A stretch of 64,000 bases of DNA from MR-S7 sp000400995 (lineage in GTDB: Bacteria > Pseudomonadota > Gammaproteobacteria > Burkholderiales > Burkholderiaceae_C). Positions 55,947 to 64,000 of this stretch are shown here, one piece after another. Below the pieces are notes generated by a model. That model was not told where the DNA came from, did not search any database, and was given only the letters and a program-made list of their open reading frames with translations. The stretch lies in contig NZ_CP152342.1 in assembly GCF_045291395.1 (NCBI RefSeq), positions 4,650,001 through 4,714,000 on the forward strand. The letters run 5' to 3'. A program made the position numbers and the translations under genes. How positions within the stretch are numbered: the stretch's first letter is position 1; each line of letters opens with the position of its first letter.

Positions 55947-58253
55947 ATGACCGAGAAATCCCGCACCCCCTGGCGCATGGCGCCTGTCCTCGCCGCCATC
56001 GCGCTGCTGTCGGCACCCCTGTCCGGGCCCGGCGGCGCGCTGGCCCAGCCTGCGCCCGCCGCAGCTGCCCAGCCCGAGGCGCCGCCCGCCGCGGGGCGCA
56101 ACTACCAGGTCACGTTCCGCCAGCTGGGCGCCGTGTTTCCGCTGCAGTTGCGCGGCGTGCAGGGCACGGGCGGCGTGCAGTTCGGGGTGCGCGGCGACGA
56201 GGTCGTCACGCGCGCGCGCCTGCACCTGAACTACGCCTATTCGCCCGCGCTGCTGCCCGAGATCTCGCACCTGCGCGTGCTGGTCAACGAACAGGTCGTC
56301 GCCACCATTCCCGTGCCCAACGAGCAGGGGGGCCAGGCGCTGCAGAAGGTGATCGACATCCCCACGCGGCTGATCGGCGAGTTCAACCGCCTGAACATCG
56401 AGCTGATCGGCCACTACACGATGGACTGCGAGGACCCGGCGCACACCAGCCTGTGGGCCAACGTGGGCAACGACAGCCTGCTGGAGCTGTCGGTGAACCC
56501 GCTGGCGCTGGCCAACGACCTGGCCTTCCTGCCCGAGCCGTTCTTCGACCGGCGCGACTCCCGCCCGCTCACCCTGCCCATCGTGTTCGCGGGCACGCCC
56601 GACGCCGCCCAGCTCGAGGCCGCGGGCACCGTCTCGTCGTGGTTCGGCGCGCTGGCGGGCTTCCGCGGAGCGTCCTTCCCGGCCGCCGTGGGGCAGATCC
56701 CGGCCAAGGGCCATGCCGTGGTGCTGGCGCTGGGCGCGCAGGGCGTGCCGGGCCTGAGCCTGCCCGCCGCCAGCGGCCCCTCGGTCACCATGGCCAGCCA
56801 CCCGACCGACCCCGCCGCCAAGCTGCTGGTCATCAGCGGCCGCGACGCGCAGGAGCTCAAGCGCGCCGCCACGGCGCTGGCCGTGGGCGCGCCGGCGCTC
56901 TCGGGTCCGACGGCCGTGATCTCGGAGTTCAAGCAGATCGAGGCGCGCAAGCCCTACGACGCACCCAACTGGCTGTCCAAGGACCGCCCGGTCAAGTTCG
57001 GCGAGCTGGCGCAGGCGGAGATGCTCAGCGTGTCGGGCTATTCGCCGGACCTGATCCGCGTGAACTTCCAGGTGCCGCCCGACCTGTTCGCCTGGCGCAA
57101 GCAGGACATCCCCGTGCACGTGAAGTACCGCTACACGCCGCAGAACGGGGCCGACAAGTCCACGCTGAACATCAACGTCAACGAACAGTTTCTGCGCGCG
57201 CTGCCGCTGCGCGCGGCCGACTACACCCCGCCCGGCCGGGTGAACAGCTGGCTCGACCGGGTGCTGCCCGCGCCGGCACTGGCCGCGGGCGACCTGCTGC
57301 CGGCCGAGGACTTCTTCCGCGTGCCGCTGTTCAAGCTGCCCGCGCGCAGCCAGCTGCAGTTCCACTACTACCACGAGATCAAGAAGGAAGGCGCCTGCAA
57401 GGACGTGCTGCTGGACAACGTGCGCGGCACCGTGGAGCCCGACTCCACCATCGACATCACCGGCTTCTCGCACTTCCTGGCCATGCCCGACCTGGCGGCC
57501 TTCGGCAACAGCGGCTTCCCGTTCAGCCGCCTGGCCGACCTGTCGGAATCGGCCGTGGTGCTGCCGCCCAAGCCCGAGCAGGGCGACCTGAGCGCCTACC
57601 TGTCGCTGATGGGCCTGATGGGCAACGTCACCGGCTACCCCGCGCACGCCGTCACCGTGGCGCTGGGCAACGGCCAGCTCGACGCGCTGGCGGGCAAGGA
57701 CCTGCTGGTCATCGCCAGCAACGCCAACTCGCCCCTGCTCGAGCAGTGGGCCCGCTACCTGCCGTTCAGCCTGAAGGCCGACACCAAGGGCTTCCGCCTG
57801 TCGGACTACGCGTCGCGCCTGCTCAACTGGTGGGACCCGGACCAGCGCGACCGCGCCAAGCCCGGCCGCAACGCGATCACCTTCACCAGCGCCAGCAGCG
57901 ACGCGGTGATCGCGGGCTTCGAATCGCCCCTGCAAAGCGGGCGCAGCGTGGTGCTGCTGGCCAGCAACCAGCCCGCCGGCCTGCAGCAGGCCATCACGGC
58001 GCTGCTCACGCCCGACCTGCTCCAGCACATCCAGGGCAGCGCGGCGGTCGTGCGCGGCAAGCAGGTGGACAGCCTCGTGGCCGAGCAGACCTACCACGTC
58101 GGCCACCTGGACCCGGTCACGCGCGTGCAGTGGTGGCTGTCGCGCCACCCGCTGGCCCTCATCGTGCTGGGCGTGGCGGCGGCCGCCCTCATCGCCTTCA
58201 TGCTCTACATCGTGCTGCGCGCCAAGGCCCGCGCGCGGCTCCAGAAAGGTTGA
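55947..58253 (+). CDS. bcsB: Cellulose synthase periplasmic subunit BcsB (operon 2)
   Basis: A 768-residue protein. A signal peptide ends at GGALAQ, followed by a Pro/Ala spacer, the BcsB core (LIGHYTMDCEDPAHTSLW, PFFDRRDSRPLTLPIVFAG, AMPDLAAFGNSGFPFSRLAD) and a C-terminal membrane helix (LALIVLGVAAAALIAFMLYI). Motifs align one to one with copy 1, but the sequences have clearly diverged (for example YFTDYNQLSFQFVGHYTLDC against RLIGEFNRLNIELIGHYTMDC). It pairs with BcsA of operon 2. A long repeat hairpin follows the stop. Confidence 0.93.
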   Translation: MTEKSRTPWRMAPVLAAIALLSAPLSGPGGALAQPAPAAAAQPEAPPAAGRNYQVTFRQLGAVFPLQLRGVQGTGGVQFGVRGDEVVTRARLHLNYAYSPALLPEISHLRVLVNEQVVATIPVPNEQGGQALQKVIDIPTRLIGEFNRLNIELIGHYTMDCEDPAHTSLWANVGNDSLLELSVNPLALANDLAFLPEPFFDRRDSRPLTLPIVFAGTPDAAQLEAAGTVSSWFGALAGFRGASFPAAVGQIPAKGHAVVLALGAQGVPGLSLPAASGPSVTMASHPTDPAAKLLVISGRDAQELKRAATALAVGAPALSGPTAVISEFKQIEARKPYDAPNWLSKDRPVKFGELAQAEMLSVSGYSPDLIRVNFQVPPDLFAWRKQDIPVHVKYRYTPQNGADKSTLNINVNEQFLRALPLRAADYTPPGRVNSWLDRVLPAPALAAGDLLPAEDFFRVPLFKLPARSQLQFHYYHEIKKEGACKDVLLDNVRGTVEPDSTIDITGFSHFLAMPDLAAFGNSGFPFSRLADLSESAVVLPPKPEQGDLSAYLSLMGLMGNVTGYPAHAVTVALGNGQLDALAGKDLLVIASNANSPLLEQWARYLPFSLKADTKGFRLSDYASRLLNWWDPDQRDRAKPGRNAITFTSASSDAVIAGFESPLQSGRSVVLLASNQPAGLQQAITALLTPDLLQHIQGSAAVVRGKQVDSLVAEQTYHVGHLDPVTRVQWWLSRHPLALIVLGVAAAALIAFMLYIVLRAKARARLQKG

Positions 58254-58262
58254 GACAATGCG

Positions 58263-58354
58263 AATTTAGGAGCTGGTTGCGCTTGCCTGCAAAGGGTTTT
58301 CGATCGTTTTCGTGCCGAAACCCGGGTGCAGCAAGCGCAAGCAGCTCCTGAATT
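58263..58354. repeat. Dispersed palindromic repeat, copy R9 (between bcsB and bcsZ of operon 2)
   Basis: This is the longest copy. 24-bp arms at 58263-58286 (ending GTTGCGCTTGC) and 58331-58354 (starting GCAAGCGCAAGC) match with two mismatches. Inner sequences GGGTTTTCG and CGAAACCC extend the pairing. It resembles a miniature transposable element in form, but no target-site duplication is obvious. It lies in the 115-bp gap inside operon 2 and ends 15 bp before the bcsZ ATG. Confidence 0.8.
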
Positions 58355-58368
58355 TGATACGAACACGC

Positions 58369-59604
58369 ATGCTGCCCGCCTCCCGCACCCCTGACACCGC
58401 CCGCGCGCCGCGCCACGCGCTGCGCGCGCTGGGCCTGTGGTGCGCGCTGCTGCCCGGCGCCATGGCGCAGGACGCCTGCACCACCGCCGCGGCCTGGCCG
58501 CTGTGGGACCAGTTCGTGCAGCGCTTCGTGCAGGACGACGGGCGCGTCATCGACTACACCACCGCGCAGCAGCATTCCACCTCCGAAGGGCAGTCCTACG
58601 CCATGTTCTTCGCCCTGGTGGCGCATGACCGTGCACGCTTCGACAAGCTCTGGGCCTGGAGCATCGCCAACCTCGCGGGCGGCGACATCGGCGCGCGCCT
58701 GCCCGCGTGGCAGTGGGGGCGCCAGGCCGATGGCCGCTGGGGCGTGGTGGATGCCAACCCCGCCTCGGACGCCAACCTCTGGTTCGCCTACGCCCTGGCC
58801 GAGGCCGGCCGCGTCTGGCGCGAGCCGCGCTACACGGCCCAGGCGCGCACGCTGCTGGCGCAGGTCGCCATAGAGGAAGTGGCCGACCTGCCCGGCCTGG
58901 GCCCCACGCTGCTGCCCGCGTCCAAGGGCTTTGCGCTGCGCGGCCCCGAAAGCCGCACCTGGCGGCTCAACCCCAGCTACCTGCCCGTGCCGCTGCTGCG
59001 CGCATTCGAGCGGCTCGACGCACAGGGCCCGTGGAAGGCCGTCGGCGCCAGCTTCCAGCGCGTGCTGGAAGGCACCACGCCCAAGGGCTTCGCCGCCGAC
59101 TGGGTGGCCTACGAGGTGCCCGAGGGCGCCGCCCGCGGCGCCTTCGTGGCCGACACCGAGAAGGGCGACACCGGCAGCTACGACGCCATCCGCACCTACC
59201 TCTGGGCCGGCATGACGCCGCGCGGCGACGCGCTCGCGCCCGTGCTGCGCCGCCGCCTGGGCGGCATGGCCGCCGCGCTGCGCACCGCCGCCGTGCCTCC
59301 CGAGAAGGTGCAGACCGCCACCGGGCAGATGGAAGGGCAGGGTCCCGCGGGCTTTTCCGCCGCGCTCTTGCCCTACCTGCGCACGCTGGGCGCCACGGCC
59401 GCGCTCAAGGCCCAGCAGGAGCGCGTGCGCGCGCAGCTGCTGGAGGCGCCGCCCGGCGGCCAGCCGCCATACTACGACCAGGTCCTCGGCCTCTTCGGCA
59501 CGGGCTGGATGGAACAACGCTACCAATTCCTGCCCTCCGGCAGGCTGCAATTACGCTGGGAAAAGGCATGTCCGCAAAGAAGCGCCACCACCAACACACC
59601 CTGA
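58369..59604 (+). CDS. bcsZ: GH8 endoglucanase BcsZ (operon 2)
   Basis: A 411-residue secreted GH8 enzyme; a signal peptide ends near GAMAQDA. Catalytic residues are in place: Glu73 in HSTSEGQSYAMFFAL and Asp272 in GSYDAIRTYLWAG. WRLNPSYLPVPL is kept. It cuts misfolded or excess glucan in the periplasm and is usually needed for normal fibre output. The ATG at 58369 is chosen because the longer start at 58312 would translate the repeat. No clear ribosome-binding site precedes it. Overlaps bcsC by 37 bp. Confidence 0.93.
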   Translation: MLPASRTPDTARAPRHALRALGLWCALLPGAMAQDACTTAAAWPLWDQFVQRFVQDDGRVIDYTTAQQHSTSEGQSYAMFFALVAHDRARFDKLWAWSIANLAGGDIGARLPAWQWGRQADGRWGVVDANPASDANLWFAYALAEAGRVWREPRYTAQARTLLAQVAIEEVADLPGLGPTLLPASKGFALRGPESRTWRLNPSYLPVPLLRAFERLDAQGPWKAVGASFQRVLEGTTPKGFAADWVAYEVPEGAARGAFVADTEKGDTGSYDAIRTYLWAGMTPRGDALAPVLRRRLGGMAAALRTAAVPPEKVQTATGQMEGQGPAGFSAALLPYLRTLGATAALKAQQERVRAQLLEAPPGGQPPYYDQVLGLFGTGWMEQRYQFLPSGRLQLRWEKACPQRSATTNTP

Positions 59605-62600
59605 TCCTGGGCCTCGTCGCCTCGCTCGGCGGCCTGGCCGTTCCGGCCCAGGCCCAGGACGCCGCCACCAAGACGCTGATCGAGCAGGGCCAGTACTGGC
59701 AGTCGCGCGGCGACGCCCAGCGCGCCATCGAGAGCTGGCAAAAGCTCCTGCGCGTGGACCCGAACCAGCCCGACGCCCTCTACGGCATGGCCCGCGCGCA
59801 GATGCAGGGCCAGCACGTGGAGGAGGCCCAGCGCTACCTGGAGCAACTGCGCCGCGCCCACCCCGGCCACCGCCTGGTGGAGCGGCTGCAGCAGGAGATC
59901 GGCGTGCAGCGCAACAGCGCGCAGGTGCAGCAGGCGCGCGACCTGGCCCGTGCCGGCCAGGCCGAGCAGGCCATGGGCAGCTATCAAGCCGCGCTGGGCA
60001 ACCAGGCGCCCACCGGCCCGCTGGCGCTGGAGTACTACCAGACGCTGGGCGGCACCTCCGGCGGCTGGGACGAGGCCCGCCGCGGCCTGGAGCGCCTGGC
60101 GCGCGAATCGCCCGACGACGCCAAGATCTCCCTGGCCCTGGCCCAGCACCTCACCTACCGCGAAGCCACGCGGCGCGAGGGCATCGCCCAGCTCGCCCGC
60201 CTGGCCGGCCACCCCGAAGTGGGCAAGGCCGCCACCGACAGCTGGCGCAAGGCCCTGGCCTGGACGGGCAGCCGCGCGGCCGACATTCCGCTCTATCAGG
60301 CCTTCCTGCGCGCCTATCCGGGCGACGAGGCCATGCAGACCCGCCTGCGCGAGATCGAGGCGCGCCAGCGCACCGCGCGCGCCGGTGCCGCCGCCGCGCG
60401 CGACCCGTTGCGCCAGCGCAGCACCGAGGGCTTCAAGGCGCTGGAGGACGGCGACCTCGAAGCCGCCGAGGCCGAATTCCGCAGCGTGCTCGAAACCCGC
60501 CCCAACGACGGCGACGCGCTCGGCGGCATGGGCGTGCTGCGCCTGCGCCAGGAAGAGTTCGCCCAGGCGCGCAGCTACCTGGAGCGCGCCACCCGCCAGG
60601 GCTCGCCCGCGCGCTGGAAGCAGGCGCTGGACAGCGCCACCTACTGGACACTGATCGAGCAGGCCCGCGCCGCGCGCGAGGCGGGCGACCTGGGCAACGC
60701 GCGCCAGCTGCTGGACCAGGCCGTGCGCCTGGATGCCCGCGAAGTCACTGCCGAGAACGACCTGGCCGACGTGCTGGCCGAGCTGGGCCAGCTCGAAGCC
60801 GCCGAGGCCGCCTACCGCCGCGTGCTCGCGCGCCAGGCCGACAACCCCGATGCGATCCGCGGCCTGGTGGGCGTGCTGTCGCAGACCGGCAAGGCGGCCG
60901 AGGCGCTGCAGCTGGTCGAGCAGCTCACGCCCAGCCAGCAGGAAAAGGTGGGCGCCCTGGGCCGATTGCGCGCCGCGCAGGCTTTGGGCCTGGCGCGCGC
61001 CGCCGCCGAGCGCGGCGACGACAATGCCGCGCGCGTCGCCCTGGAAGACGCGCTGCTCAACGACCCCGGCAACCCCTGGGTGCGGCTGGACCTGGCGCGC
61101 CTGTACCTGAAGATGGGTGCCATCAACGAGGCGCGCGGCGTGATGGACGGGCTGCTGGTGTCCAACCCGCACATGCCCGAGGCGCTGTACGCGAGCGCGC
61201 TGCTCGCCTCCGAGGCGCGCGACTGGACCGGCGCGCTGGCCACGCTGGAGCGCATTCCCGAAAAGAACCGCACGCGCGACATCGCCGCGCTGCAAAAGCG
61301 CGTCTGGGTGCACGTGCAGGCCGACGCCGCCGCCGCGTTGGGCCGTGAAGGCCGCGTGCAGCAGGCCCAGTCCGTGCTGGCCCAGGCCGAGCCCTTCGTG
61401 GGCCAGGACCCGGAGCTGCTGGGCACCGTGGCCCTGGCCTATGCCGACGCGGGCGACCCCAACCGCGCGCTGGCCATGGTGCGCGAGATGCTGGCGCGCA
61501 CGCCCCGCCCCGACACCGGGCTGCGCCTGCAGTACGCCGCGGCGCTGCTCAAGACGCACCAGGACGTGGAACTGGCCGGCATCCTGCGCCAGCTGCAGGA
61601 CACGCCCATGTCCGCGCAGGAGCGGCGCGGCTACGAGGACATCCGGGTGGGCTACATCCTGCGCCAGGCCGACGCGCTGCGCGAGGCCGGCGACCTCGCC
61701 GCCGCCTACGACACCCTGGCCCCGCTGCTGGCCGAGCGCCCGAACGATCCCGACGTGGTCGGCGTGCTGGCCCGCATGTACGCCGACAACGGCGACCACG
61801 CCCAGGCCATGCAGCTCTACCACCGCCTGCTGGAGAAGGACCCGCGCAACCTCAAGCTGCTGCTGCCGGCCGCCTCGGCGGCCACGGCCACCAAGGATTT
61901 CGCCTATGCGGAATCGGCCATCCAGGTCGCGCTGCAGCTGGCTCCCAATGATCCCGAGGTGCTGACGTCCGCCGGCCGCCTGTACCGCGCCAAGGGCCAG
62001 TCCACCAAGGCTGGGCAGTATTTCGCGGCCGCCATCGAGGCCGAGAACCGCCAGCGCGCGGTGCTGCTCGGAGCGGCGGGGCAGGGTGCCTCCGCCTGGA
62101 ACGCCGCGGCGCCGGGCGGCAACCCTTTCCGCCGTACCGCCCTGTCGAACTGGGGCGGGCGCACGCCTTTCCCCACGGCCGTGCCCGTGGCCGCCGCGCC
62201 CATGGCGTATGCCGCCGCGCAGCCCATGCCCGCCATGGCCGCCGGGCCGCAGCCCTACATTCCCCAGCCCGCGGGGGCGGCGCGCTTCCCCATGGCCGCG
62301 CCCGCTGCCGTGCCCCTGGCCACGCCCACCAGCTACTACGGCGCGGTTGCTCCTGCGGCACCGTCCGCAGCTGCCGCAGCGCCCCAGCCGGCCGCCGGCC
62401 GCCGGCCGCGCAGCGTCCAAGGCGGCTCCGCAGGCACGCGCCGCGCTGCCGGCGGCCCGGACCGCCGCCGCGGCGGCGCCTGCATACGCTGCACCCGCTG
62501 CACCCGCTGCCGCGCCCGCAGGCTACGTGGCCCCCGCTGCCGCACCGGCGCCGCTCTACGTGCCCCAGCCCGCCACGGGCTACGTGACGCCCCAGGCCGC

Positions 62601-63900
62601 CTATGCCGCCTCCGCGCAGGCGGCGCCTGCACCTTCGCTGTGGGCCGCGGCGCCCATGCCGGCCCCGGCCGGGGTGCCGCAGCCCGCGCGCCCGCGCTCG
62701 GCGCTCGACGAGCTGTCCGAGCTGCAGGAGGGCCGCACGCCCATGCTGTCCGTGGGCGTGGTCGGCCGTGCGCGCCAGGGCGAGTCCGGCATGAGCCGCC
62801 TGACTGATATGCAGGCGCCGGTGGAGCTGAAGTTTGGCGCTGGCGACGGCATGATGACCCTGCGCGCCACGCCCACGGGCGTCAGCTCCGGCACGCCCGA
62901 CACCACCTACGGCACCCTCAGCCGCTTCGGCGGCGGCCCGGCCACGGCGCTGGACATGCCGCTGCGCTCGCCGGGCTCGCAGAACGACAACGGCGTGGGC
63001 CTGGGCATCGGCTACGAGACGGCCAACCTGGCCGTGGACGTGGGCACGCTGCCGCTGGGCTTCCGCCAGAACGACATCATGGGCGGCGTGCGCTACCGCA
63101 TGGGCCTGAGCGACCAGACCACCCTCACGGGCGAGCTCTCGCGCCGCCCGGTGACGGACAGCGCGCTCTCCTTCGCCGGCGCGCGCGACGCGCGCACGGG
63201 CGAGCGCTGGGGTACGGTGTCCGCCAACGGCGGCCGGCTGGACCTGACCTGGGACGACGGCAGCTTCGGCACCTACGCCATCGGCGCGCTGCACAGCCTG
63301 CAGGGCCACAACGTCCAGTCCAACTACCGCGCGGAACTGGGCGGCGGCATGTATTGGCGCGTTCATCGCACCACCGATTCGGCCTTCACCGCGGGCTTGA
63401 ATTTCACGGGCATGGCCTACGACAAGAACCTGCGCTACTTCACCTACGGCCACGGCGGCTACTTCAGCCCGCAGCAGTTCCTGGCTATGAGCGTGCCCTT
63501 CGACTGGGCGCAGCGCAGCGGCCGCCTGAGCTACCAGATCAAGGGCGCCTTGGGCGTGCAGTATTTCAAGGAAGACGCGGCGCCGTACTTCCCCACCAGC
63601 CGCACGCGCCAGAGCGCCGCCGCACAGGCCGCGAGCGATGCTGAGGCGTTCGGCGAGGTGGGCGCCAACACCACCGCCATCTATCCGGGCCAGAGCAAGA
63701 CCGGCCTGGGCTACAACCTGGGCATGGCCATGGAGTACCAGCTCCATCCGCAGCTGTTCATCGGCAGCCACCTGTCGCTGGACAACGCGCGCAACTACCG
63801 CCAGTTCACGGGCGGGCTGTACGTGCGCTATGCGCTGCAGCCCTACACGGGGCGCCAGGCGCTGCCGGTGAGTCCGCTGAAGTCGCCGTATTCGTTCTGA
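59568..63900 (+). CDS. bcsC: Cellulose export protein BcsC (operon 2), frameshift at the 62387-62407 heptamer repeat
   Basis: The corrected product is about 1443 residues: signal peptide (ending VPAQAQ), a TPR solenoid to about residue 830 (ESWQKLLRVDPNQPDALYGM; MQLYHRLLEKDPRNLKLLLP), an Ala/Pro-rich linker of roughly 190 residues, and a beta barrel ending KSPYSF. Within the linker the frame is lost at three tandem copies of GCCGGCC. Read straight on, the protein would stop at 62807 (1079 residues) without a barrel. Two copies of the heptamer, or removal of one base, restores the frame into RAASKAAPQAR and the barrel (YGHGGYFSPQQFLAMSVPFD). The linker is absent from copy 1. BcsC forms the outer-membrane exit for cellulose. 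Confidence 0.9.
62387..62407 (+). repeat. Heptanucleotide tandem repeat (GCCGGCC)x3 in bcsC of operon 2
   Basis: Three exact copies of GCCGGCC fill 62387-62407, at the point where the bcsC frame breaks. Seven is not a multiple of three, so gain or loss of one unit switches the frame. With two units the TPR and barrel parts are in frame; with three, as here, they are not. It may be a slipped-strand switch, a fixed mutation, or an assembly artefact. Confidence 0.8.
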
Positions 63901-63924
63901 TCGGCAGGCGGCTTTCCAAAGAAC

Positions 63925-63951
63925 AATCCCTCGCCACGCGAGGGATTTTTT
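63925..63951 (+). terminator. Rho-independent terminator of operon 2
   Basis: AATCCCTCG (63925-63933), loop CCACG, CGAGGGATT (63939-63947), running into a T tract: a typical terminator 24 bp after bcsC. Nothing further is recognisable to the window end. Confidence 0.9.
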
Positions 63952-64000
63952 CGCCCGTGGGCAGGGGGCGAGCGCTGCGAGTGGATTCAATGGGCATGTA

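Noticed and set aside
59520..62420. A 966-codon open frame on the minus strand opposite bcsC2
   Set aside because: Shadow of the TPR-coding strand; composition is low-complexity and no start or neighbour supports it.
62387..63900. Treating the bcsC2 barrel as a separate gene
   Set aside because: The barrel frame has no credible start after the TPR part and BcsC proteins are single chains, so one frameshifted gene is the better call.

Overview
The window is about 64 kb of very GC-rich chromosome with dense, short-gapped operons. The repertoire fits a betaproteobacterium of the Comamonadaceae (Acidovorax/Alicycliphilus-like): five Bug-type periplasmic receptors, IclR and LysR regulators beside CoA-dependent catabolic operons, tcuAB, a Fur-type site, and a characteristic AGCTGCTTGCGCTTG-type intergenic repeat. 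The assignment rests on gene content and memory of such genomes, not on a search. No tRNA, rRNA, CRISPR, IS element or prophage was seen, and no gene-free stretch exceeds 300 bases.

Layout. (1) 1-13.2 kb: CoA-based catabolism. A CaiB-like transferase start and a divergent IclR gene are followed by acyl-CoA dehydrogenase, Bug receptor, nitronate monooxygenase and enoyl-CoA hydratase genes. Then come ribE, a GNAT gene, and a second operon (acyl-CoA ligase, MaoC-like dehydratase, CaiB, Bug) facing a minus-strand IclR and thioesterase. (2) 13.3-19 kb: metal uptake. A copper-type TonB receptor with DUF2946, then a siderophore-binding protein and a catecholate-type TonB receptor behind a Fur box. 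(3) 19-33.3 kb: more catabolic modules: Nudix, LysR with Bug and CocE-like hydrolase, tcuAB with LysR, IclR and Bug, then Bug, ligase, citryl-CoA lyase-like and SDR. (4) 33.4-37.3 kb: mnmA, a LysR gene and a lactate permease ending in a strong hairpin. (5) 37.4-63.9 kb: two complete cellulose operons in tandem.

The cellulose region is the most interesting part. Operon 1 (bcsB-Z-C-E-F-Q-A-G) has the accessory genes of the E. coli phosphoethanolamine-cellulose type but in an unusual order. Operon 2 (bcsD-P-Q-A-B-Z-C) is the type that carries the BcsD scaffold and a proline-rich partner. Each has its own BcsA synthase with a PilZ c-di-GMP domain, BcsB, BcsZ, BcsC and BcsQ. BcsZ of operon 1 has Asn where the second copy and the family have the presumed catalytic Asp. 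BcsC of operon 2 is frameshifted exactly at three copies of a 7-bp repeat.

Seven genes are broken by single frameshifts, and four of these lie at runs of exactly five C. That pattern looks more like base-calling or slippage than decay, so those genes are annotated full length with the break described. A dispersed palindromic repeat occurs at nine places, three of them inside the bcs operons. Paired TTGT/ACAA palindromes lie upstream of the ligase operon and the thioesterase gene and suggest a shared regulator outside the window.
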